64,000 bases of DNA from Limnanthes douglasii subsp. nivea (Eukaryota; Streptophyta; Magnoliopsida; Brassicales; Limnanthaceae). Shown here piece after piece: positions 10,010 through 21,424 of the stretch. The notes beneath the pieces are model-generated. The model did not search any database and was not told the DNA's origin. It saw nothing but the letters and a program-made list of their open reading frames with translations. A program made the translations under genes and the position numbers. The first letter of the stretch is position 1. Each line of letters opens with the position of its first letter. The stretch is taken from assembly GCA_036936605.1 (NCBI GenBank), contig JAUPFV010000005.1, positions 158,225,195-158,289,194 on the forward strand, given 5' to 3'.

Positions 10010-11237
10010 TCGCGCCTGAGCCCCAACTCCCGAAAGGTTTCCATTACGATACTTGGCCTCCCACGGAAAACTTAACTGCAATTATACCCTCGAATATATG
10101 CTTTGAGCCCTCCATTCAATCTGCCTTACCTATTTACAAGAGTGACTCCAGAATTATAGGAACACATAAACACTCATAGGATCCTTTTCGAAGATAAGAA
10201 TTCACCATAAAGATAATAAACATAAGCATTCCAAACGCTCTAAAGGATCCCCGTCAGAAATTTCTTAATAGATTTCCATTCGCTTCCCCACCGTCGGAGA
10301 AACTGCACTATTAGTTAAGGATAATAAGCTGATAATCTATAATGAAATAATAAATTGGGGTCTATGTTATCCGCTGGATCCTTTTTTGTAGAGTATTTCT
10401 CCAAGATTGATCTATGTCCTACTCAGGCCGGGCCTAATATGTGGTTCACTCTTATGGAATGTATCGTGGTCTCCAGAATTTCACGAGTTTCCTTTCTCAC
10501 TAGAGGAGTTGATTGGCCTCTCTGCTTTGGCAAAAAATCCTTACTTCCCGTGTTATTCTCTTACCTTTGGGCGTGATCAGAAGATATTTAAGAATCTGCT
10601 TGAGGGCGATAAAAAATGGAAATAATGTTTTTTTTCCTCAAGGCTCTAGGAAACAGGATCTGAAGCTACTACTAGTAACTCTCATAAACTTTCCCTTGTA
10701 TGGACAAACAAAGGTATGACTTCCCTTATATTGTTGTTCGAAACTTTACTGAGTCTTTTTATATTAATTTTTATATTTCCTTTACATATAAATAACAATG
10801 GGCGGCATATCCAACCCCTATGATGACTTCGTCCATCGCACAAAGGATGTTTGTTCCGAATTAAGTCTGTGGGCTAAGATCCTGGCTCAACAAATTTTGG
10901 CTTTGTTTTACCCTAACAAATCTTGCTAAAAGCCGACTATAGCGGTTTAACCCTTCAAAAAACTATCGCTAAAATAACTCATGTTCCCTTATTCACAACA
11001 AGACGTGTTAGATAGATTAGAAGAGAATGATGTGATACTTTTTATTCCAACAAAAGATAAGGCTAAAAGCCATTTGGATAAAGAAATAAAAGAAGCTTCT
11101 AACAAAAAATAAAAATAATCAGACCCAGTTAAAAGCTCGAAGGTAGAGAATCCTGATAAACTCAAAAAATCTTCTACCCCTTTGAAAAAGAAACTTCCTA
11201 TTCAGACTTCTCTAAAAAAGAAGTGTCAAAGAAAATT
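10010..11237 (+). pseudogene. El4 antisense ORF, 5' part, decayed
   Basis: Conceptual translation of the plus strand gives IRFPTVGETALL...YNEIINWGLCYPLDPFFVEYF and LCPTQAGPNMWFTLMECI. This aligns residue by residue with IRIPIDPETP...FNWGLRFPLDPEIVKYF and LCPSQLSPNAWYTLMACI of the E aORF. Several stops and frameshifts interrupt it. A GTATGAC donor-like site at 10714 lies close to the intron position of the E and El1 copies; I cannot find its acceptor. Exon-2-like sequence (VLDRLEENDVILF, then Lys-rich) follows at about 11005-11237. It is opposite in strand to El4 gag-pol, so it is that element's aORF. The true N-terminus and promoter are missing. Confidence 0.75.
11111..11212 (+). repeat. Left copy of 102-bp direct repeat flanking El3
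   Basis: The stretch from AAAAATAATCAGACCC to CAGACTTCTC is repeated almost exactly at 16284-16385. Both copies belong to the Lys-rich part of the El4 aORF exon 2. The pair brackets the El3 gag-pol fragment. Confidence 0.9.
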
Positions 11238-13345
11238 GAAAACCCTGGGGAGAATGAGCCATCCCTAAAGACTCACCTCAGTTCAAAGAAAACACACCGG
11301 TCTAAGCCTGTTGAAAGTTCTGGATCTGAATCCTCCAGCAGCTCTTCAAATGAGGTAGAGTTTGAAGAATCATTGTCCTCAAGCAGTGATGAGGGGAGAT
11401 CCAAAACAAAGATGAGGTTAACCAAAAAGCACTCAAGAAAGATGGACACAAATGGTAGTCTCAAAAGGCACCAAGGCAAATGATCATCCAACAAACATGT
11501 TGATTGATTGATCCGTTTGCCTTTCAGTCCAAACCAGGTATTTTTGTAACTCCTAATGAATATACTATTTTTGGTCGCAATAAAAACTGGAGGTAGTCAC
11601 CTTTGTCTGCGAAAATACTGTCCGTACATCTTCCTAAAAGGTTTGATATCTCTAAGATGGAGAAATACGATGGAAGTCGGGATCTGGACAACCATTTGGA
11701 GCAATTCAAGAACTTCATGATGAATTTCGATGACGATGATAAGCTCTTGTGCAGAGATTTCTCCCAAACTTTTATGGGGAGTGCTCTTAAATGGTATAAT
11801 AGCTTACCTCAGGGATGTATTAGAAACTTTGATACATTTTGGGTTGCCTTCCGGAAGCAATTTGTTGGGAGTAAGGAAATGAAGGGTAATGAGGATACCA
11901 TTATCCATTGTGCGCAGGAACCAAATGAGTCTTTGAAAGATTACATAAGTCGTTTCGTGAATATAAAGAACAGATTAGCAGACTGCTTTGAGCAAGTGGC
12001 AATTGCTTCTCTTAGACAAGGATTAAATTCTGGGAACTTAGCTGATTCTGTGACGCAGAATAAGGCTATGAACTGGGGTGGTTTATTAAACCTAGTGGGA
12101 AAACAAATTAATACAGAAGAAACAAAGAAAACAAGGGTGCACTGTCAGGTGAGGTCCACCACCACAACAGCTCCTCCGGCCACTAACCAATTCGGTTACA
12201 GGGTGAAGAGACCAGACAAGGGTCTAACCGGTCCAAGCAAACTCAATCCCACCAGAACCAAACCCAGAGCCAACAAACCAAAGGTAAGATGGGTCCTTGG
12301 GTCCAACCTGAATGGTTTGCTAAATTAAGGGAAAATATAGCTACAATCTGTGATAAAACCAAGGATGAAGTACACTTTCGAAAGCCGGCGGCATTGCAGT
12401 CCTCCACAAAAAACCGGAACACTTATTTTGCCAATATCACAACGATATTGGCTATCATACTCAGGACTGCATAACATTGAAACAAGAAGTCCAAAACCTT
12501 ATTGAGAAGGGCAAGCTGGGAGCATACGTTAAAAGACGAAGTAGCAATTCGAACAATCCTCGAACATTTGCCCAAGAGGGTGCAATGGTGATCCTTGAAA
12601 GATTCAATGTAGACTCTGAGTATCTGGATCTAGATCCAACTCGAACTAAGATAGGGGTGATAACAGAAAAAACTAAGACACTTTCTGGACTGATCAACTT
12701 CTTTGAATCATATGCTATTTTTGGAGGAGATACATTAACTGCACCTACCCCTTCATTAAGGAAGAGGCATGTCCATAATTTGGCTGCCCAGTTAGAAGGT
12801 GGAATATCTTCCCATTAATATCGGTCGCTATTCCCATTTATAGTCTATAATAAAGATGACTTGAGGGATATCGTAGGGCCTCATGAGGATGCAGTGGTTA
12901 TAAGAGCTTCTATAAGGGGAAATGATATAGGCCAAATTTTGATTGATACGGGCACTTCGGCAAACATCTTATTTTTGAGCTCCTACAAACAAATGAGGAA
13001 TCTTGATGTTATTGAATGTTCAAAAGAACCATTGTGGGCTTCACATGGACTTCTGCGGATGTGATTGAGGAGTTTGAAGAAGAAGTGTTGTTGGCCAATG
13101 AGCCCTTTAAAAAGATGGTAAGAGTACTATTTGTTGTGGTAGATTTCCCCACATCATACAACGCAATTTTTGGGAGGTATTAGCTTACCATAATGCATGT
13201 TGTGGCCTCTACATTCCACCAATGTTTAAAGTATGCGGTTCAGGGACAAGTAGGCATTGTCTGAAATAGTCAGAAGATAGCCATGGAGTGCTATGCAACA
13301 ACTCTTGCTCCAAAAGCATTAAGGGCAGTCTGGATTAATAAAGAT
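11238..13345 (+). pseudogene. El3 gag-protease, 5' truncated
   Basis: The gag core at 11603-12328 is open for 241 residues (KMEKYDGSRDLDNHLEQFKN, CRDFSQTFMGSALKWYN, WVAFRKQFVGSKEMKGN) and is the best preserved gag of the El2/El3 type. The RPDKGLTGPSK basic linker follows. The zinc-knuckle region near 12430 is frameshifted. The protease reads DTGTSANILF near 12945, with Thr for the usual Ser. Frameshifts follow near 13040. The piece ends at the in-frame TAG, 13346-13348. Confidence 0.83.
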
Positions 13346-13348
13346 TAG
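13346..13348 (+). promoter_or_regulatory. Conserved in-frame stop at protease/RT boundary, El3
   Basis: The sequence is GAT-TAG-CAG-TTA-CTA-GAG. TAG-CAG-TTA fits the UAG-CAR-YYA context known from tobamovirus-type readthrough. The position is identical to that in El2, El4, El8 and E. Confidence 0.65.
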
Positions 13349-16275
13349 CAGTTACTAGAGCTTTCGACTGAGGAGGGTGAGATTGATGATCCCAGAGAGG
13401 CTCCCAATGTCATAATACTTGTTAAGGAAGTTGAAACTCATTCCTTTAAAGAGGGCAAGAATGTTAAGATTGGTTCCAAGTTGGCACTATAATTAAATAT
13501 AAATTATTGTCTTTTTTATGGATAATCAACATGTGTTTGCATGGTGCTATAATAATGTAACCGGAGTACCAGCAAATATTATTTCACATAAGTTGTATGT
13601 CCGATGTGATGTTGCACCTGTTGTACAAAAAGGAGAGCCTTTTCCAAGGAAAAAACAGATGTGATTGTTCAAGAAGTTGATCAGCTTACCAAGATGGGAC
13701 GTATTAAAAAGTCTCAATATCCTCTATGGACTGCCAATCCGGTGTTACTCAAGAAAAAGAACGACAAATGATGCATGTGCATTGATTACACTGACCTCAA
13801 TAGGGCTTGCCCTAAGGATCTCTATCATGTTCAGCGAATAGATCAGTTGGTGGATTCTCAATCTGGAAATAAATTGTTGTCCTTCATGGATGTCTTTTTA
13901 GGGTATAATCATATACAAGTAGATCCGAATGATCAAGATCACATTACTTTTATCACAGATAGAAGTCTCCAATATTATAAAATGATGCCCTTCGGACTGA
14001 AAAATGTTGGGGCTATTTATTAGAGGCTGGTGAACAAAACATTTGCTAATCAGATCGGCAGAAACATGGAAGTATACATAGATGATATGATGTTTAAAAG
14101 CTTTGAAGAGGATTTACACAAAACTGATCTTCGAGAGATTTTTTCCAACTTAGAGACCGTGATTTAAAGTTAAATCTAGAGAATTGTGTGTTTGGGGTCC
14201 AATCTGGGAAATTTCCGGGCTACATAATTAGTGAGAAATGAATCCAGCTTGATCCGGACCAGCTTAATGCCGTACTAGCAATGCATCATCCTCGAAATAT
14301 TAAGGAAGTTCAAAGGCTCACCGGCAGGTTGGCTGCTTTGACTAGATTTATTTCAAGGTCTTCGAACAAGTGCGCTCATTTTTTCCAAATACTGAGAAAT
14401 GCTAAAGACTTCAATTGGTCCCCACAGTGTGACCAAGCCTTTATTGAAATAAAGAAACATTTATCTTCACCCAAAACTCTTTTTAAACATGTTTGGGGAG
14501 AAAAGCTTTATGTATACCTGATTGTATCAGAATGTGCTCTAAGTGCTGTCCTAGTAAGGGAAGTGGACAATTACTCTCGTTCGGTGTACTACATCAGTAA
14601 GATTTTATTGGATGCTGAAAGAAGATATTTGAGGTTGGATAAGTTAGCATTGGCTTTGGTAATTGCAGCAAGAAAGATGAGGCCATATTTTCAAGCTCAT
14701 TCTATTATTGTCTGAACGTATTTCCCTTTGAAAAATGTTCTCCAAAAGGCTGATGTATTAAGTAGAATGACTAAGTGGTCAGTGGAATTGGGTGACTACG
14801 ATATTAATTTTTCCCCTCAAACGGAAATTAAAGATCAGCCGGTGGCTGAATTCTTGGTAGAGTTTCAGGCTGATAGATTCTCTGGACAAGATTCAGAAAG
14901 AAATTTTAAAAATGAATGGGGGTCCAAACTGATGGTGGATCAAGCACTATGCACTGTGGAGCTGGAATTTTCTTAACCTCGCCATACGGTGATAACATGT
15001 ATCAAGCCACATGCTTTGGATTTAGGGCTTCTAACAATGAGTCTGAATACAAGGCAACTATAGCCGGTCTTATATTACCTATCCTCTGTGGAGCTAAGAG
15101 AGTCCGTTTAATGGGTGACTCTTAATTTCTCCTCCACCATGCTCAAAGACAGTCTGAGGCCAAGAAGGAATAGTTAGTTAAGTACTTGCTCATCTTAAAA
15201 GAAGTGGCAGCCCATTTTAAAAGTATTTGGTATGAACATATTCCTATATCGGAAACATATTGACAGACTCTCTAGCAACTATAGCCTATTCTGAATCCTA
15301 CCCTTGGATTCTTGTATATGAATGTCCATCCAGACAGTTAGATCAAAATAAAGAAGATGAAGAAAATATGAGCATACTTGTGATCCAACCTAAAGATTGG
15401 AGATATACACTCCTTCAATACATCTCCGATGGGATATTGCCTTCGGATAAAGTTGTGGCAAAAAATATTAAATACAAGGCTCGTAGTTTTTTGATAATAA
15501 GAGAAGTTCATTACAGAAAATATTTCAGTAGGCCTCTGCTATGCAGTTTGGGGCTTGAGGAATCCCAAGTTCTCTTATCTGAATTACACGATGAGGAAGG
15601 CTCAACACATTGTGGATACAAGGCACTAACCCGAACAGTCTTGTTAGCCGGATATTATCGGCCAACCATAATGGCCGGGTATGTGAATGAAATTCATGTG
15701 CCAGCAGTACCTATGTTGTCTATTCCTGAGCCAATACCTTTTACTAGATGGGGGATGGATTTAGTTGGACCTCTTCCCATGGCATTCGAGAGATGCAGAA
15801 CTATCATAGTCGTCATTGACTATTTCTTTAAGTGGATAGAGACATCTCATTTGGCTGGAAGCACATCTAAAGCTATCATTAAGTTCATCATATCCAATAT
15901 ATGTTGTAGGTTTGGAGTTACCCAAAAGATCACTACAGACAATGGGCCACAATTTGATAACAAAGACATGGAAGCCTTCTGTACCTCTAGAGGCATTCAA
16001 CATTGTTTTTCCTCTCCTTTCCACCCTCAAGCAAATGGCCAAGTTGAGGTTGCAAATAGAACTATCTTGTCCGGATTAAAGAAGAATATGGAGAGAGCTG
16101 CAGGAAGATGGTCACGTTATTTACAAGAAATATCGTGGGCGTACCGAACTACTCATCGGGCTGCCACACAAGTATATCCTTTTGCTTTGGTATATGGGAT
16201 GAATGCAATTACTCCCATATAGGCTATTTTACCCTCACACAGGGTCCAAAACTATTCCGAACAGGCTAATGATAT
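13349..16275 (+). pseudogene. El3 RT-RNase H-aRNH-integrase, 3' truncated
   Basis: The RT segment 13775-14023 is identical in translation to El2 6457-6705, including the TGA before it and the TAG after GAIY. RNase H follows at 14281-14715 (SVYYISKILLDAERRYL), then aRNH with SNNESEYKATIAG near 15030, and integrase at 15260-16222. The zinc finger has lost 54 bp near 15675, removing the CxxC pair, while the DDE motifs (GMDLVGPLP, TTDNGPQFD, HPQANGQVEVAN) remain. A TAG at 16220-16222 precedes the break. Zinc-finger loss alone would probably disable the integrase. Confidence 0.85.
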
Positions 16276-16636
16276 ACCCTCACAAAAATAAACAGACCCA
16301 GTTAAAAGCTCGAAGGTAGAGAATCCCGATAAACTCAAAAAATCTTCTACCCCTTTGAAAAAGAAACTTCATGTTCAGACTTCTCCAATGTTGAAGAAGA
16401 GAAATACAATGTTGTTGAGAGTTATGCTGCAAAGTGTATTGATAAATTAAATTCGAGGGATGCAACTGTTAGGTTTGCACTGATTCAAGAGATTCATGAA
16501 CACTACCCTAATCTTAACTTGGGAAGATTTTGGGGACATGTCCATGCCAAATTTTGTCCTTTCGTGATATCACTGAGTGAAAGTCAAAGCAAAGAATCAG
16601 AATCCAATGATAGTGATTCTTCTGAATCTTCAGATT
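16276..16636 (+). pseudogene. El4 antisense ORF, 3' part
   Basis: After the second copy of the 102-bp repeat an open frame of about 85 codons runs from FSNVEEEKYNVVESYAAKC to a Ser/Asp/Glu-rich end (SNDSDSSESSD) and a TAA at about 16636. It resembles the E aORF C-terminus (KIDAYANNVIDTQEEMYAKV...FDFSSASSSDEEEN). The coiled-coil part seen in E is mostly absent. The stop sits directly before the hairpin repeats of the convergent spacer. Confidence 0.7.
16284..16385 (+). repeat. Right copy of 102-bp direct repeat flanking El3
   Basis: Near-identical to 11111-11212 apart from a few substitutions (TCCTGATAAA versus TCCCGATAAA, for example). It is far longer than the 5-bp duplication an integrase makes. 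Confidence 0.9.
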
Positions 16637-16640
16637 AAAG

Positions 16641-16768
16641 AAAGTCCTATTGAACTCTGAGGTATTTTTGTAAAAGTCCTCTTGAACTTCGAGGTATATT
16701 TTGTAAAAGTCCTCTTGAACTTCGAGGCATTGTTCGTAAAGGTCCTATTGAACTTCGAGGCATTTTTA
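16641..16768. repeat. El4 spacer minisatellite 1, four units of about 32 bp
   Basis: The unit is about AAAGTCCTCTTGAACTTCGA followed by GGCATTTTTGTA, repeated four times in tandem right after the aORF stop. Each unit can form a short hairpin (CCTC...GAGG). The core AAAGTCCT...GGCATTTTTGTAA is related to the 82-bp repeat at the same place in E, so it is an ancestral feature expanded here. Confidence 0.85.
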
Positions 16769-16832
16769 TACTAGTTCCACTAATTTATGCAATATTATAT
16801 TTTGCTTATATTTTCAAAATGCGTCGAATAAT

Positions 16833-17068
16833 TTAGACCAACTTTGTTGGAAAACCTTATAGGTCCAAAATTGTAATAGTTGAAACCCAAGTTTCTTTTG
16901 AATACCCCTTAGGTCAAAATTTAATAGTTGCAGACCAACTTTCGTTGGAAGACCTTCTAGGCCCAACATTTAATAGTTGTAGAACAACTTTCGTTGGAAG
17001 ACCTTCTAGGCCCAAAATTTAATAGTTGTAGACCAACTTTCGTTGGAAGACCCTCTAGGTCCAGCATT
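16833..17068. repeat. El4 spacer minisatellite 2, five units of 49 bp
   Basis: Units start at about 16834, 16883, 16932, 16981 and 17030. Each contains CCAACTTTCGTTGG, a perfect 5-bp stem with a TTTC loop, then AAGACCTTCTAGG and AATTTAATAGTTG. The outer units are more diverged than the inner ones. It lies between the aORF and pol, which converge here. Confidence 0.88.
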
Positions 17069-17100
17069 AGAATTTTAAAGATAAAAAATTGTATAAGAAC

Positions 17101-17150
17101 CTCGTTAAAATCTTCCCGTGCCTATCAGGATAGGAAAGAGTGTGTCACCG
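17101..17150 (-). other. Conserved post-pol block, El4
   Basis: On the minus strand this gives the CACTCTTTCCTATCC...GGGAAGATTTTAACGAG version of the block seen at 9349, 50341 and 63386. It is more diverged, as expected of an older copy. Confidence 0.5.
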
Positions 17151-17184
17151 ATGCTTTACAAAAAGTAACATGTATTTTTTATAT

Positions 17185-18592
17185 TCATTCTAAATACAAT
17201 TTAAGATGCTCTATATTCCACGGATGTTTGAGCTTTCTTTCTTTTCCGTCCTTTATCTGATACGTTCCTGGCTTCACTTTTTCTGTTATCTCATATGGGC
17301 CTTCCCAATTAGGTCCCAACTTTCCGAGAAATTTTTCCTTGGTGTCAAGAAAAATATTCCTTAACACTTTATTATCCACCTTGAATTCCATTCGTTTTAT
17401 TTTGGAGGCGTATCTGCTTCTCATCAAGGTTTGATAATGTAACAATTTAATTTGCGCCCGCCTTTTTCTTTCTTCAACCAAATCCAGCTCCATTGTCCTG
17501 CTTATATTATTAGACTCCTGAGTATATATCATGATATGTTAGGAAAATAAAAACAACTTCAGATGGTACTATAGCATCCATCCCATATACTAATGCAAAC
17601 AATCATTCTGACGTTGTTGTCCGAGGAGTTGTACGGTATGCCCAAAGAACTTCTTGAAAATAATCATGCCACTTTCCTGCCTTTTCTTCTAAATTTTTCT
17701 TCAACCCATCAAGAATTGTTCGATTAGTAACTTCCACTTTCCCATTGGGTTGTGGGTGAAAATGAGGTGAAAAACATTGTTGTATCCCTCGAGACTTACA
17801 AAAATTCTTCAAATATTTGTTATCGAATTGAGGCCCATTATTTGTAGTAATTTTCATTGGGACCCCAAAACGATAACAAATATTCAAAAGGATAAATCTG
17901 ATTACATCTTTGGATTTTGTCCCTGCTAATAGCTCTGCCTTTATCAATTTAGAGAAATAATCTACTGCCACAATTATCGTCTCCCGTCCCCTGGAAGCCA
18001 TTGGAAGAGGACCCACAAGAATTATACATCATCGTTCAAATGACAATGCTTATGATATACTTTCGAGGGGAACTCTTGGTTTATGAATTATATTAGCAAA
18101 CCTTTTACATGTATCACATGTTTTCGACAGTTCTTTTATATGAGACGAAATTGTGGGCCAGTAATATCCTGCCAAAAACACTCTTCGGATTAATGCTATA
18201 TACCCCCAATGTGCATACCCTTCTCCATTGTGAAGCTCTGATAATATCATTTGTGATCCAATTTTACTCGAATCGGTGCAAAGGTCTACTAAAATATTTT
18301 TTTTGTCCAAGACGCCTCCACGGATAATATACCCATGAGATTTGAAACACACTTTTTTAGATAATGATTTGTCAATTGGTAACTCATCATTCTCTAAAAA
18401 CTTGATAATATTTTGCCTCCAATCTTTATTCTCACAAATGGATAATTGAATGTCTTCATCAATAATCTCAATTATCTGCACTGAATTTTTTTTATAATTG
18501 ATGGACTTACCGACGTAATGATCCATAGTATTTCTAAAAATACGAAACAATGGCCAAAGAATCTGCCACAAAGTTTTCTTCTCTTCGAACAT
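17185..18592 (-). pseudogene. El4 integrase, decayed
   Basis: The zinc-finger region (ELHNGEGYAHWGY...CDTCKRFAN) lies at 18050-18592, with HHCC preserved. The core at 17603-18016 has MGPLPMASRGRETIIVAVDYFSK, ITTNNGPQFDN (N where the second catalytic Asp should be: TNN for TDN) and HPQPNGKVEVTNR. The C-terminal part at 17185-17532 ends KHPWNIEHLKLYLE. Frameshifts separate the three pieces. The lost catalytic Asp would inactivate strand transfer even without the frameshifts. Confidence 0.85.
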
Positions 18593-20260
18593 CTCATAGC
18601 TAATTTTTCGAAGCCTAAAGATAAGTCTTTTAGTGCTTTCAAGTACTTTACTAGATGATCTTTTCGAGCCTCGGACTGTACAGCTGCATGGTTAACAAGG
18701 AGCTGTGAATCACTGATTAGCTTAACTTTTTTAGCCCCACAAATTTGTGCATGTATTATCCCTGCTAAAGCTGCTTCATATTCTGCTTAATTATTTGTTG
18801 TTTTGAACCCAAATTGAATGGCCTGAAAAAAACTAATTGTATCCTAACCCTATTTCCTGACATACTTGAACCTCTATCCGTTCGAATTATCCACTCAACC
18901 TCGAAATTATCCTTGTCAATGTTCATATCCGACCGCTCATAATGAAACTCCACTAAAGAATCTGCCAGGGTTTGAGATTTGATTGCATTTCTAAGTTCGA
19001 ACTCAGTATCAAAATACCCTAATTTAACTGACCATTTAGTCATTCTCCCCGAGGTATGAGGCCTTTGAAGCATAGTTTTAATGGAAAAAATGTTCGTACT
19101 ATAATAAGGTGGGCTTGGAAATATGGCCTAATTTTTTTAGCAATAATTACTAAAATGAGAGCCAACTTTTCTAACTTCAAATACCATTTTTATGCATCCA
19201 ATAAACTTTTGTTGATGTAGTATACTGGCTTTGGTATATTATCCAAAGACCTTGAAATAAAATGATTTCATGTAGCCAACCTTCCTGTCAATCTTTTTAC
19301 TTCTTTAACATTTCGAGGAGGATCCATTTTTAACAAGGCATCAAGCTGTCCAAATCAGGCTGTATCCTTTTTTCACTTATTACATACCCCAAAAAATTTC
19401 CGGATTGCACCCTAAACACACATTTTCTAGATTCAATTTTAAATTAACCTTTGCCAAGTTGGCAAAAGTTTCTTGAAGATCAGCTAAGCGGAACTCTTCT
19501 TCCAAGATTTTTACCATCATGTCATCAATATATACTTCCATATTTCTCCCAATCTGATCAGCAAATGCTTTGTTCACCAACCTCTGATAGGTAGCCCCAT
19601 CATTTTTCAACCCAAAATGCATCACCTTGTAACAATGGAGGCCCATATTTGTAACAAAAGTAGTGTGTTCGTGGTCCTTCAGATCCACCTGTATCTGGTT
19701 ATAACCGGAGAAGGCATCTATGAAGGACAATAACTTGTTCCCAGATGTGGAGTCTACCAACTAATCTATCCGGGGGACTGGATAGAGATATTTTGGGCAA
19801 GCTCTGTTGAGGTCAGTAAAGTCGATACAAATACGCCATTTCCCATTCTTTTTCTTTACTAACACTGGGTTGGCTGTCCATAAAGGGTATTGAGACTCCT
19901 TTATGTGTCCCATCTTGGTAAGTCGGTCAACCTCTTGAACTATGCCATCAGTTTTCCCCATAGAAAATCTCTCTTTTTTTGCACAACAGGCGAAACATCT
20001 ATTCGGATAGATAGCTGGTGTGATATATCATTCGCAGGTACTCCGGTCACATCAGCATTGCACCAAGCAAAATCATGTTGGTGGCTTGCCAAAAAGGACA
20101 ACAATTTTTTCTTCAATTCTAGTACCATCTTGGACCCAATTTTAACACTCCTTCCTTCAGCCAGAGAGTGGGTTTCAACTTCTTCGATTGGTATCAAAAC
20201 ACCAGGGGTCTCTCTGGGGTCATCAATTTCACCCTCACCCTCAGAGGACCCCAACAACTG
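18593..20260 (-). pseudogene. El4 RT-RNase H-aRNH, decayed
   Basis: The N-terminal linker at 19940-20257 (EIDDPRETPGVLIPIEEVETHS, HDFAWCNADVTGVP) continues from the conserved TAG. RT pieces at 19761-19961 (ESQYPLWTANPVLVKKKNGKW) and 19380-19760 (FIDAFSGYNQIQ, MEVYIDDMMVK) are separated by a CAG-to-TAG change after VPRID. RNase H between 19380 and 19075 is mostly unreadable. aRNH appears at 18600-18960 (IIRTDRGSSMSGN, KQQIIKQN), where the first GG motif is altered. Inactive. Confidence 0.83.
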
Positions 20261-20263
20261 CTA
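20261..20263 (-). promoter_or_regulatory. Conserved in-frame stop at protease/RT boundary, El4
   Basis: On the minus strand: GAT-TAG-CAG-TTG-TTG-GGG. Frames on both sides are continuous across the stop (RINED to QLLGSSEGEGEIDDP), so this TAG is not a side effect of a frameshift. Confidence 0.65.
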
Positions 20264-21424
20264 ATCTTCATTTATCCGGACTGCCCCCAAATTTTTAGGG
20301 GCAAGTGCAGTTGCATAACATTCTCTTGTTATTTTTTGGCTACTCCGGAAAACTTCCAATTGTCCTTGAACTGCATACTTTAAACATTGGTGAACTGTTG
20401 AAGCCATAACATGCATCCTGGAGAGCCAGGATCTCCCAAAGATCACATTGTAACAGGCGGGACAATCTACCACAACGAAAGTACCATGACCATCTTCTTG
20501 AAAGGGCCTTTGCCCAACAATACCTCCTCCTCAAATTCTCCGATCACATCCGCAGAGCTCCATGTGAAGCCCACAAGGGATCTGTTCGAACGCTGAATCA
20601 CTGCTGGATTCTTCATCTGTTTATAGGGACTTAAAAAGAGAATATTGGCTGAGCTGCCAGTGTCAATCAAAATTCTCCTGATGTCGTTGCCCCCAATCGA
20701 TGCTCCTATCACCACAGCATCCTCATGAGGCCCAGCTATGTCCCTTAGATCATCTTCATCAAAAACAATAAAGGGAAAAGGAATTTGGGACTGATAGGAA
20801 GACATACCTCCCTCCAACTGAGTAGCTAGAGTGTGAACATGCCTCTTTCTTGAAGAAGGAGTTGGCGCTGTCATAGTGTCTCCTCCGAATATAGTAAGTG
20901 ACTAAAAAAAGCTTACGAGTCTAGACACTGTCTTGGTATGTTCTGTTATAACCCCCACTTTATTCCGAGTTGGATCATGATCCAAATATTCTGATTCGAC
21001 ATCAAATCTTTCAATGATTACCATGTCCCTGCATTGTTCGTTGAGCCAGTCCGGTGAGCCTTATCAGGCCCGTTTCTACTTCTTCTTTTGACATAAGCTC
21101 CCAGCTTTCCCCTTTCAATCATATTCTGCATCTCTTGTTTCAAAATGATGCAACATTCGATGTTATGGCCAATATCATGATGATATTGGCAAAAACAAGT
21201 ATTATGACTTTCCCTAGGAGATTGAAGTGCTACCGGCTTCCTGAAATATACCTCATCTTTTGTTTTGTAATAGATGGTTGCCATATTTTCTTTCAATTCA
21301 GTAAACCACTCCGGTTGGACCCAAGGTCCTCGTTTATATTTAGACTGGTGGCTCTGAGTTGGAGCTGGGTTGGATTGAGTTTGTTTGGCCCTGTTGGGCC
21401 CATGTCCGGCTTCTTTAGCCTTGT
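20264..21424 (-). pseudogene. El4 gag (C-terminal half) and protease
   Basis: The gag remnant starts in the basic linker (GPNRAKQTQSNPAPTQ) at about 21410. It continues with WVQPEWFTELKENMATI and a zinc-knuckle-like CQYHHDIGHNIECC motif near 21200. The protease at 20467-20874 has DTGSSANILF and GFTWSSADVIGEFEEE. A frameshift lies near 20470, after which CLKYAVQGQ...ECYATALAPKN runs to the conserved TAG. About 800-900 bp of N-terminal gag and the PBS are missing, deleted together with the end of the LTR. Confidence 0.85.

Larger units (their letters stand above)
11238..16275 (+). mobile_element. El3: LTR-less gag-pol fragment inside El4 aORF
   Basis: It begins within gag (ENPGENEPSLKTHLSSKK) and ends within the integrase C-terminus (NYSEQANDI). 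It has no LTR, PBS, 5-bp duplication or post-pol block. It is collinear with El2 about 4014-8982 and very similar, including shared nonsense codons. El2 lacks about 66 bp of gag that El3 keeps, and El3 lacks 54 bp of integrase that El2 keeps, so neither is a direct copy of the other as they stand now. Confidence 0.85.

Noticed and set aside
10355..10625. Independent host or transposase gene on the plus strand
   Set aside because: It aligns with the aORF of E and El1 and sits at the aORF position of the minus-strand El4; it is also interrupted by stops.
16641..17068. Possible CRISPR-like array
   Set aside because: Units are directly tandem with no unique spacers, inside a plant retrotransposon; these are minisatellites.
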